64,000 nucleotides of DNA from DASSUW01 sp963844205. GTDB lineage: Bacteria; Actinomycetota; Thermoleophilia; Solirubrobacterales; Solirubrobacteraceae. The notes beneath the pieces were generated by a model. It saw only the letters and a program-made list of their open reading frames with translations, searched no databases and was not told the DNA's origin. This document shows positions 57,838 through 64,000 of this stretch, one piece after another. How positions within the stretch are numbered: position 1 is the stretch's first letter; every line of letters starts with the position of its first letter. Made by a program: the position numbers and the translations under genes. The stretch covers positions 186,001 through 250,000 of the forward strand of contig CAWJNK010000012.1 of the NCBI GenBank assembly GCA_963844205.1, written 5' to 3'.

Positions 57838-58513
57838 CTAGCCGACGCGCTCGACGGCCACCGTCGTGTGCAGCTCGGCGCGGATCCGCCAGCCCGGGAT
57901 CGCGCCGGGGCCGCGGAACAGCTCGTCGACGGTCGTGGTCGGGCCGGGCACGCCGCCCTCGCCGGGCAGGCCCTCGCCGCCCGGCTTGTCCTGCCGCGCG
58001 TCGTGGAAGACGACGACGCCCCCCGGCCGCACCCAGCGGCTGAACAGCTCCCAGTCGAGGCGGCAGGTCTCCAGCGCGTGGTCGCCGTCGACGAACACGA
58101 GGTCGACGGGCTCGGTCCAGCGGCGGCCGGCGTCCTCGCTGCGCTCGACGTGCCAGCGCAGCGTCGGGCCGCCGCGCTCGCGCACCGCGCGATCGAGGAC
58201 CCGCTGGGTCGCCCAGGCCGTGCCGCGCCAGCCCGTGGCGAGGCCGCGGTCATCGACGAACGGGTCGATCAGGTGGAGGACGCCGTCGACGGGCAGCGCG
58301 CGGGCGAGGACGAGCGCCGAGGAGCCCTCGTAGACGCCGATCTCGACCGCGATCCGGCGCGTGGCAGCCAGCTCCGCGAGCAGGTCGGCCTCGGGCTCGC
58401 GTGTGCATGAGCCGCGGCGGGATCAGCCCCGAGCCGACGCCGAGCGCGCGGAGCCGCACGTCGTGGCGGAGGCGGTCCGGCGTGAGCCGTCGGATGGCCT
58501 TCGGCAGCGGCAC
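57838..58513 (-). pseudogene. Class I SAM methyltransferase broken by a frameshift
   Basis: From GTG 58513 the frame gives PLPKAIRRLTPDRLRHDVRL and GVGSGLIPPRLMHT. Near 58403 it must shift one base to continue EPEADLLAELA, then RRIAVEIGVYEGSSALVLAR (SAM motif), DLVFVDGDHALETCRLDWEL and VVVFHDARQD, typical of the Methyltransf_24/macrocin-O-methyltransferase group, to the stop at 57838. Total about 224 residues. Read without the shift, only a 115-residue fragment from GTG 58185 remains. Part of the glycan cluster. Confidence 0.8.
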
Positions 58514-58538
58514 GGGCGCCAGGCTAGCCTGCGCGGCC

Positions 58539-59564
58539 GTGGTCGACGTCGCCCTCCTCTCGCTCGGCACCACGCTCGGGCTCAGGCACGCCGACGACGC
58601 GCTCGCCGAGCTTCTGGCGGAGTGCGGGCTGAGCTGCCGGGTGGTGCGCGTGCGCTTCGGGGCGAGCGGGAAGCTGCGGCGCCAGATCACGGCGATCGAC
58701 CTCGTCGAGGGCCTGGCCGCCCGGCGCGCCGCGCGCGCGACCCGCGACGCCCGCGCGGTGATCGTCTCCGGCGCCACCACGGCGCTGCTGCTGCCGCGGC
58801 CGCACGTGCCCTGGGCGGTCCGCTTCGACTCCCCGACCGCGCTCAACCGCCCCGGCTGGAGCGGCGCCTGGCAGCGGACGCGCGAGCGGCAGGTGTTCCG
58901 GGCCGCCGACGTGCTTCTGCCGTGGGGCCACGCGGCCGCCGACGCCGCCGCACACATCGCACCGACGCGCACGATCCCGCTGCCGGTCCCGATCGAGGCA
59001 CCGGCGCCCTCGAGCGCCGCGTCGGCCGAGGTCGTCGCCTACGCAGGCTGGCTGTGGAAGCGGGGCGTCGACATCCTCTGCGACGCCTGGGCACGCGCGG
59101 CGCCCGCGGGCGTCCGGCTCGTCATCGGCGGCGCCGACCGCGCGGCCGGGCTCGCGTGGCTCGACCGCTGCGGCATCCCCGAGCCGCCTGGCGTCGAGTG
59201 GGCCGGGGCCGTCCCACACGACGAATGGCTCGCGCGCGTCGCCCGCGCCCGCGCGTTCGTCAACGCCTCGCGGCGCGAGGACCACGGCCTCGCCCAGCTC
59301 GAGGCGCTCGCCGCCGGCACGCCGCTGATCACCGTCCCGTCGCCCGGCGCCTACGAGGCGCTGCCGATCGCGCGCCGCCTGCAACCCGACCTCGTCGCCT
59401 CCGACGTCTCGGCCGGGGCGCTCGCCACCGCGATCCGCGCCGGCCTCGCGCGGCACGACGACACGTTCGCCGTCCGCGCGGCCGAGGAGATGCGCCCGTA
59501 TCGCCGCGACGCCGTCCGAGCCGTGCTCGAGCACGAAGTGGCGCCCGCGCTCGGCCTCACGTAG
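58539..59564 (+). CDS. Glycosyltransferase, GT4-like
   Basis: 341 residues. Starts LLSLGTTLGLRHADDALAEL; the C-terminal half has VVAYAGWLWKRGVDILCDAW, then FVNASRREDHGLAQLEALAA and GTPLITVPSPGAYEALP, the GT4 acceptor/donor signatures with an E-x7-E-like site. GTG 58539 is chosen; it is 25 bases from the divergent methyltransferase start. Probably part of the glycan cluster. Confidence 0.85.
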   Translation: MVDVALLSLGTTLGLRHADDALAELLAECGLSCRVVRVRFGASGKLRRQITAIDLVEGLAARRAARATRDARAVIVSGATTALLLPRPHVPWAVRFDSPTALNRPGWSGAWQRTRERQVFRAADVLLPWGHAAADAAAHIAPTRTIPLPVPIEAPAPSSAASAEVVAYAGWLWKRGVDILCDAWARAAPAGVRLVIGGADRAAGLAWLDRCGIPEPPGVEWAGAVPHDEWLARVARARAFVNASRREDHGLAQLEALAAGTPLITVPSPGAYEALPIARRLQPDLVASDVSAGALATAIRAGLARHDDTFAVRAAEEMRPYRRDAVRAVLEHEVAPALGLT

Positions 59565-59596
59565 CGCGCGGGCCGATGAGCACAGAGTTCAAGTGG

Positions 59597-59968
59597 CTAC
59601 ATCTTCAGCACCGACAGGATGTTCCCGGCCGGGTCCTTGAACCAGGCGATGTCCGGCCCGTTGCCGCGGGCGATGCCCTTCTCGTCCTGGTCGAAGCCCT
59701 CGTACTTCTCGAACTCCACGCCGCGCGACGACAGCTCGTCGACCACCGCGTCGATGTCCTCGACCTGGAAGTTGAGGACGGTGTACGTGGCGGGCTCGAA
59801 GTCGGGCTTCGGGTAGACGAGCGTCGGCCGCTCGCCGCCCGCGAGGTGCAGGGTCAGGAGGCCGTTCTCGACCGAGGTCCTGATGCCGAGCTTGTCGCGG
59901 TAGAACGGCTCGAGCGCCTCGATGTCGGGGGCGGCGAAGCCGCTGAACGCCTTGCTGTTCTCGAGCAT
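59597..59968 (-). CDS. VOC-superfamily (glyoxalase/bleomycin-resistance) protein
   Basis: 123 residues with paired beta-alpha-beta modules: PDIEALEPFYRDKLGIRTS at the front and NFQVEDIDAVVDELSSRGVE then AWFKDPAGNILSVLK at the end. Metal ligands look partly kept (His41, Glu at the start of the second module); activity cannot be assigned. Ribosome site GGGAG lies inside the MFS gene end, so it is co-expressed with the transporter. Confidence 0.85.
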   Translation of the reverse strand: MLENSKAFSGFAAPDIEALEPFYRDKLGIRTSVENGLLTLHLAGGERPTLVYPKPDFEPATYTVLNFQVEDIDAVVDELSSRGVEFEKYEGFDQDEKGIARGNGPDIAWFKDPAGNILSVLKM

Positions 59969-59971
59969 GTG

Positions 59972-61432
59972 TCAGCTCCCTTCGGAGTAGGCGGGCTTGA
60001 GGCGGGCGGCCTTCTTGGCCGCCACGCGCTCGGGCACCAGGACGGAGACCGCGACGGCGATCGCCGCGAGCACGAGTCCGGCCCCGATCAGGTATGCCAG
60101 GTGGTAGCCGCCGTTGAGGGCGGCGAGCGCCGAGTCGCCGCTCTCGCGCAGCCGGCCGGTCTCCGACGACGCCAGCGTCGCCAGCACCGCGAGCCCGATC
60201 GCGCCGCCGACTTGCAGCGTCGTGTTGACGAGGCCGGATGCGAGCCCGGCGTCGCTGGGCGAGGCGCCCGACATCGACAGCGTCATCAGCGCCGGGAACG
60301 CCAGCCCGGCGCCCGCGCCGAGCAGGATCATCACCGGCAGCACGTGCGTGACGTAATCGCCGTGGACCGGCGCCTGCGTGAACACGAGCAGGCCGGCCAC
60401 GCCGAGCACGAGGCCCGGCAGCAGCGTGGCGCGCGCGCCGAAGCGCATGACCAGCGGCTGCGAGTAGCGGATCGACAGCGTGCCCATGACGATCGTCGAC
60501 GGCAGGAACGCGAGGCCGGTTTCGAGCGCGCTGTAGCCGAGGATGCGCTGCAGGTACAGCGCGCCCATGAAGAACATCCCGAACATGCCGGCCACGAACA
60601 GGGCCTGGATCGCGTTCGCGCCGGCGACGTTGCGCGAGCGGAAGATCCGCAGCGGCATCAGCGGGTTCGCGGCGGTCGCCTCGCGCACGATGAACGCGGC
60701 GATCAGCGCCAGCGAGCCGGCGCCGAGCACGAGCGTCTCCGTCGCACCCCAACCGTCCTTGGCCGCCGGCTCGACGATCGTGTAGACGAGCAGCATCAAC
60801 GCGCCGGTGATGAGCAGTGCGCCGAGGACGTCGGCGCCCTTGCCGAAGCCGGTGCCGCGGTCGTCGGCGAGCAGCTTGAGCGTCAGGAAGGCGGTCACGA
60901 TCCCGATCGGGATGTTGACGAAGAAGATCCAGTGCCAGTTGATGGCCTGGGTCAGGACGCCGCCGGCCAGCAGGCCGACCGACGCGCCCGCGGAGGCGAC
61001 GAAGCCGTAGACGCCGATCGCCTTCGCCTGGTCGCGGGGCTCCGGGAACATCGTCACGATCATGCCGAGGATCACGGCCGACGCCATCGCACCGCCGACG
61101 CCCTGCACGAACCGGGCCGCGATCAGCATCTCCTGGCTCTGGGCGGCGCCGCACAGCAGCGAGGCGACGGAGAACACGCCGAGGCCGGCGAGGAACACGC
61201 CGCGCCGCGAGATGAGGTCGCCGAGACGCCCGGCGAGCAGCAGGAGGCCGCCGAACGCGATCAGGTAGGCGTTGACGACCCACGCGAGGCTCGACTGGGA
61301 GAAGCCGAGATCCTCCTGGATCGAGGGCAGCGCCACGTTCACGACCGTCGCGTCAAGGACGATCATCAGCATCCCGACGCACAGGACCACCAGCGCCATC
61401 CAGCGCGATCGCTCGTCGGTTCCGGTTGTCAC
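59972..61432 (-). CDS. DHA2-family MFS drug/proton antiporter
   Basis: 486 residues, 14 TM helices. Helix 1 MLMIVLDATVVNVALPSIQE, motif A LGDLISRRGVFLAGLGVFSV, motif C region GASVGLLAGGVL. GTG 61432 is chosen because GGAGA lies 8 bases upstream. Likely drug or metabolite export, in an operon with the VOC protein, a pairing often seen in resistance loci. Divergent from the sigma factor gene at 61521, which may control it. Confidence 0.93.
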   Translation of the reverse strand: MTTGTDERSRWMALVVLCVGMLMIVLDATVVNVALPSIQEDLGFSQSSLAWVVNAYLIAFGGLLLLAGRLGDLISRRGVFLAGLGVFSVASLLCGAAQSQEMLIAARFVQGVGGAMASAVILGMIVTMFPEPRDQAKAIGVYGFVASAGASVGLLAGGVLTQAINWHWIFFVNIPIGIVTAFLTLKLLADDRGTGFGKGADVLGALLITGALMLLVYTIVEPAAKDGWGATETLVLGAGSLALIAAFIVREATAANPLMPLRIFRSRNVAGANAIQALFVAGMFGMFFMGALYLQRILGYSALETGLAFLPSTIVMGTLSIRYSQPLVMRFGARATLLPGLVLGVAGLLVFTQAPVHGDYVTHVLPVMILLGAGAGLAFPALMTLSMSGASPSDAGLASGLVNTTLQVGGAIGLAVLATLASSETGRLRESGDSALAALNGGYHLAYLIGAGLVLAAIAVAVSVLVPERVAAKKAARLKPAYSEGS

Positions 61433-61499
61433 GTCTGCATCTCCTTCGGGGTCTGGGGAGGACCGTTCACCAGCTAAGACCGGCGACACCCCGCGAACT

Positions 61500-61523
61500 C
61501 ATCGGTCTAATCTGCGACCGATG
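61500..61523 (+). promoter_or_regulatory. Inverted repeat covering the sigma-factor start codon
   Basis: CATCGGTC (61500-61507) pairs with GACCGATG (61516-61523) around an 8-base loop; the ATG start (61521-61523) is in the right arm. There is no Shine-Dalgarno sequence. It may be an operator in the 88-base divergent gap or an RNA hairpin hiding the start codon. Confidence 0.45.
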
Positions 61524-62606
61524 GCGATCTCGACCGAGCAGGAGCTACTGCAGGCCGCCAGGCAGGGCGACGAGGGCGCGTTCCAGCCGCTCGTGCAGCG
61601 CTACCAGGGCGAGCTGCACGCGCACTGCTACCGCATGCTCGGCTCGGTCCACGACGCCGAGGACGCGCTGCAGGAGGCGCTGCTGCGGTCCTGGAAGGGC
61701 CTCAACCGCTTCGAGGGCCGCAGCTCGCTGCGCTCGTGGCTCTACACGATCGCCACGAACACGTGCCTCAACCAGCTCGCCAAGCGGCCCAAGCGGGTGC
61801 TGCCGATCGACTACGGGCCGGCATGGGACCCGCACGACGGCGTCGGGGAGCCGGTCGTCGAGTCGGTGTGGGTCGAGCCGTACCCCGACGAGCGGCTGGC
61901 CGACGGGCTCGCCGGCCCCGAGGCGCGCTACGAGCAGCGCGAGGCGGTCGAGCTCGCGTTCGTCGCCGCGCTGCAGCACCTGCCGGCCAACCAGCGCGCG
62001 GCGCTCATCCTGCGCGAGGTCCTCGGCTTCTCGGCGGCGGAGGTCGCGGAGGCGCTCGAGACCAGCGTCCCGTCCGTCAACAGCGCACTCCAGCGCGCCC
62101 GCAAGACCGTCGAGGAGAAGCTGCCCGAGCACAGCCAGCAGGCGACGCTGCGCGCGCTCGGCGACGACCGCCTGCGCGAGCTCGTGGAGCGCTACATGGA
62201 CGCGCTGGATCGGCAGGACGTCGACGCCGTGGTCGCGTTGCTGGCCGAGGACGTCGCGTGGTCGATGCCGCCTCTCGCGAGCTGGTTCCGCGGCCTGGAG
62301 GACGTCCGCGGCTTCCTCGCCCGCGGCCCGCTGAACGGCGAGTGGCGCTGGCGGCGTCTCGCGACGACGGCGAACGGCCAGCCGACGGTCGGCGCCTACA
62401 TCTGGAACGAGGAGGAGCAGGCGTACCTGCCGTTCGCGCTCGACGTCATCACGCTCGAGGGCGACCGGGTCAAGGAGGTCACGGCGTTCCTGACGCGGGT
62501 GATGGAAGGCCGCGATCCCGAGTACTACGCGCGCTTCCCCGACCAGGCGCTCGACCCGGTGCGGAACGTGTTCAAGAGCTTCGGCCTGCCGCCGCGGCTG
62601 GCGTGA
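61521..62606 (+). CDS. ECF sigma factor with SnoaL-like C-terminal domain
   Basis: 361 residues. Sigma region 2 (about 10-75: YQGELHAHCYRMLGSVHDAE, SSLRSWLYTIATNTCLNQLA), region 4 (about 140-200: LPANQRAALILREVLGFSAA) and a C-terminal NTF2/SnoaL-like domain (about 215-335, YMDALDRQDVDAVVALLAED), the SigG/SigX5-like architecture where the extra domain tunes activity. ATG 61521 is inside an inverted repeat. Divergent from the MFS-VOC operon, a likely target. A truncated VOC gene follows in the same frame. Confidence 0.92.
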   Translation: MAISTEQELLQAARQGDEGAFQPLVQRYQGELHAHCYRMLGSVHDAEDALQEALLRSWKGLNRFEGRSSLRSWLYTIATNTCLNQLAKRPKRVLPIDYGPAWDPHDGVGEPVVESVWVEPYPDERLADGLAGPEARYEQREAVELAFVAALQHLPANQRAALILREVLGFSAAEVAEALETSVPSVNSALQRARKTVEEKLPEHSQQATLRALGDDRLRELVERYMDALDRQDVDAVVALLAEDVAWSMPPLASWFRGLEDVRGFLARGPLNGEWRWRRLATTANGQPTVGAYIWNEEEQAYLPFALDVITLEGDRVKEVTAFLTRVMEGRDPEYYARFPDQALDPVRNVFKSFGLPPRLA

Positions 62607-62639
62607 CCACCGCGCCGCTCGCCCGCCACCTCCGAGCAG

Positions 62640-62840
62640 GTGCTCGCGCTCGTGGCCAAGGGCGCGATGGGCGGCGGCATCTTCCGCACCCAGGACTGCC
62701 GCGCGACGTGCCGCGAGCTCGAGGCGCGGGGCCTCGAGCTCGCACAGCAGCCGGTCGAGCGCTTCTACGGGATCGACGCGACGTTCCGCGATCCCTCCGG
62801 CAACCTCTGGCGGATCGTGCAGCAGCTCGATTCCGCCTGA
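62640..62840 (+). pseudogene. Truncated VOC-family gene
   Basis: The C-terminal half of a VOC protein: VLALVAKGAMGGGIFRTQDC, then LEARGLELAQQPVERFYGID and FRDPSGNLWRIVQQL. The N-terminal module is absent; upstream the frame runs only to the sigma factor's stop at 62604-62606, in the same frame as that gene. It looks like a remnant of a gene deleted at its front. It could be expressed as a 66-residue fragment. Confidence 0.7.
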
Positions 62841-62847
62841 GGGCCGG

Positions 62848-63591
62848 TCAGCGCCGGTCGTCGACCTCGATCTCCTCCTTGCGGACGGTCTCCGACACCT
62901 CGCGCTCCTCCGTGTGCGCGTCCTTGTCGAGCCGCACCCGCTCCTTGGGCACCGCCCGCTTCTCGGCGACCGGCTCCTCCTCGTGGAGCACGACCTCGTG
63001 CTCCTCCTCGGAGATCTCGGGTCCGTCCAAGGCGTCGTCGACGTTGGCGTCGGTGATCGGCTCGCGCTCGACCCGCACCTCTTCGCGCCGGACCGGCACC
63101 GTCTGGGTGACCTCGTCCTCGACCACGTACTTGCGCAGGCGCACGCGCCCGGCCTCGCGCTCGGCCTTCCCGACGCGCAGCTCCTCCTCGGAGCGCGTCA
63201 TGGCGTCGTCGGTCGTCGGGCCGCTCACGTCGCGTCCGACCGTTTCGTCCCGGTCGCTGACGTCGCCGGTGCTTCGGTAGTCGAGCCCGTAGTGGCGGTA
63301 GAGCTCCTGCTCCTCGCTCTCGGACAGCCGGCCGTCGGGGTCGACCGTCGGCGCGTCCTTGACCGTGGCCTTGTCGAACGGCACGCCCACGCCGTCGCCC
63401 TCGCGGCTCGCGCCGCTGATCGGAACGAACGACTGCTTGGTGCCGAACAGGCCGGTGGTGACGAGCGCCCACTCGGGCTGGTTCGTCTCGGTGTCGAGGT
63501 AGATCTCCTCGATGGTTCCGATCTTCTCGCCGTCGCGGCCCGTGAGCTCCTGGCCGCGAAGGGCGAGGACGTCCTGTGTCTGCTGGGTCAT
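62848..63591 (-). CDS. PRC-barrel/DUF2382 (YsnF-like) stress protein
   Basis: 247 residues. N-terminal PRC-barrel (about 10-75: GEKIGTIEEIYLDTETNQPE) and C-terminal DUF2382 (about 140-245) with RLRKYVVEDEVTQTVPVRRE and a strongly charged Glu/Arg/Lys-rich end (RKEEIEVDDRR). YsnF-type proteins are general-stress proteins. Very acidic and salt-like in composition. It is 22 bases downstream of the TM-helix gene. Confidence 0.88.
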   Translation of the reverse strand: MTQQTQDVLALRGQELTGRDGEKIGTIEEIYLDTETNQPEWALVTTGLFGTKQSFVPISGASREGDGVGVPFDKATVKDAPTVDPDGRLSESEEQELYRHYGLDYRSTGDVSDRDETVGRDVSGPTTDDAMTRSEEELRVGKAEREAGRVRLRKYVVEDEVTQTVPVRREEVRVEREPITDANVDDALDGPEISEEEHEVVLHEEEPVAEKRAVPKERVRLDKDAHTEEREVSETVRKEEIEVDDRR

Positions 63592-63613
63592 GATGGGTCT
63601 CCTTTTCTGGGTG

Positions 63614-64000
63614 TCAGCTGAACCGGCGGAAGGCGGCCGTCGCTTCGTCGGTCTGTCCGTCCTTCACGCCGTCGCCGGCGCGGCGCTCCGCGGCCCGCTG
63701 GCCGCGCTCCTTGCCGGTCTCCATGTCGCGCTTGATCTGGCCGCGCTGCTCCTGGCCCTTGTCGTAGGCGTCGGCGAGCATCCGGCCGGCGAGCTCGCGG
63801 CCACCGAGTCCGAAGGCGAGCGCCATCGCCAGGGCGGTGGCGCCCAGCAGCGACGCGTAGGTGATCGTCACGATCTCCTCGGCGATCTGGAGCTGGTTGA
63901 GGATCATGAACGTGGCGATCGCCATGACCAGCACCGGCACGACCGACCCGACCACCTTGCCGGTCGGCGTATCGCCCATGGTGCGGGCCGTGAGGCCGCC
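63614..64000 (-). CDS. Conserved TM-helix (MscS-related) protein, C-terminal part
   Basis: The frame is open from the stop (63614) to the window edge, with an in-frame ATG at 63979 probably internal. Visible part: TGKVVGSVVPVLVMAIATFM (TM), YASLLGATALAMALAFGLGG (TM), then GRELAGRMLADAYDKGQEQR, the conserved-TM-helix repeat linked to mechanosensitive-channel proteins. C-terminal tail is charged. The N-terminal helices lie beyond base 64000. Confidence 0.7.
   Translation of the reverse strand, partial: GGLTARTMGDTPTGKVVGSVVPVLVMAIATFMILNQLQIAEEIVTITYASLLGATALAMALAFGLGGRELAGRMLADAYDKGQEQRGQIKRDMETGKERGQRAAERRAGDGVKDGQTDEATAAFRRFS

Noticed and set aside
5195..58513. Programmed +1 frameshifting at the four broken genes
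   Set aside because: No shared slippery codon, stop codon or stimulatory structure is visible at the break points, and the families involved are not known to use frameshifting. Kept only as an unlikely alternative.
1..64000. tRNA, rRNA, prophage or plasmid origin
   Set aside because: No cloverleaf-like sequence, rRNA signature, integrase, capsid or replication gene was seen on either strand; an automated scan would be needed to exclude short RNAs.

Overview
The window is very GC-rich, tightly packed DNA with frequent GTG starts and many 4-base ATGA/GTGA stop-start overlaps. The gene content is actinobacterial: a fused PafB-PafC-type WYL regulator, CIRCE-controlled groES-groEL, full-length Lhr helicase, a MoxR/DUF58/DUF4350/DUF4129 cluster, several ECF sigma factors and RmlA-long. 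My best inference is a member of the Thermoleophilia, order Solirubrobacterales, but no rRNA or other marker here proves it. I see no tRNA or rRNA gene, CRISPR array, transposase, integrase or phage gene. No stretch over 300 bases lacks a gene.

Layout. 1-197 is the tail of a probable alpha-amylase/trehalose synthase-family gene. 224-2931 holds an ASCH-like protein and groES-groEL, whose sigma70-type promoter lies between two CIRCE operators. 3002-9799 is mixed housekeeping: membrane proteins, a histidine phosphatase, a broken ASCH gene, NUDIX, a Crp/Fnr regulator, an ECF sigma factor with a DUF4349 partner, a GDPD and an Nei-type glycosylase. 9883-18764 has a GGDEF-EAL protein, Lhr, a frame-broken MFS transporter, a family 5 uracil-DNA glycosylase and a TetR regulator. 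18835-25870 is the RDD / SpoIIM / DUF58 / MoxR / DUF4350 / DUF4129 membrane cluster. 25973-35345 has rmlB and rmlD, a frame-broken PucR-type regulator, an acyl-lipid desaturase, DeoR-MFS, a membrane-anchored PI-PLC-like protein and rmlA. 35399-39986 has PafBC, a response regulator joined to a 66-residue HisKA-only protein, an OB-HD exoribonuclease and an SDR. 40192-54690 has transporters, hydrolases, an L,D-transpeptidase, RNase D, a second GDPD and a sterol-desaturase-family protein. 54785-59564 is a small glycan cluster with three glycosyltransferases and two methyltransferases. 59597-64000 has a VOC/MFS pair, an ECF sigma factor with a SnoaL-like domain, a PRC-barrel/DUF2382 stress protein and a TM-helix channel-like protein cut by the window end.

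How the genes work together. Rml enzymes (A, B and D present, C absent), glycosyltransferases, an FkbM-like methyltransferase, L,D-transpeptidase, desaturase and sterol-desaturase-family enzymes all point to envelope building. GroESL, PafBC, UDG, Nei, Lhr and PRC-barrel/DUF2382 proteins point to stress and DNA-damage responses.

The most unusual content lies outside ordinary genes. (1) A family of roughly 195-bp nested palindromes exactly fills two gaps between convergent stop codons; a decayed end of the same element follows a third gene. (2) Palindromic DNA repeats are translated in frame as the C-terminal tail of a DUF2238 protein. (3) Tandem duplications of 36 and 38 bp each copy a gene's stop codon. 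(4) Strong hairpins are encoded inside the last codons of genes. (5) Four genes, all on the minus strand, are broken by frameshifts of the same net phase.
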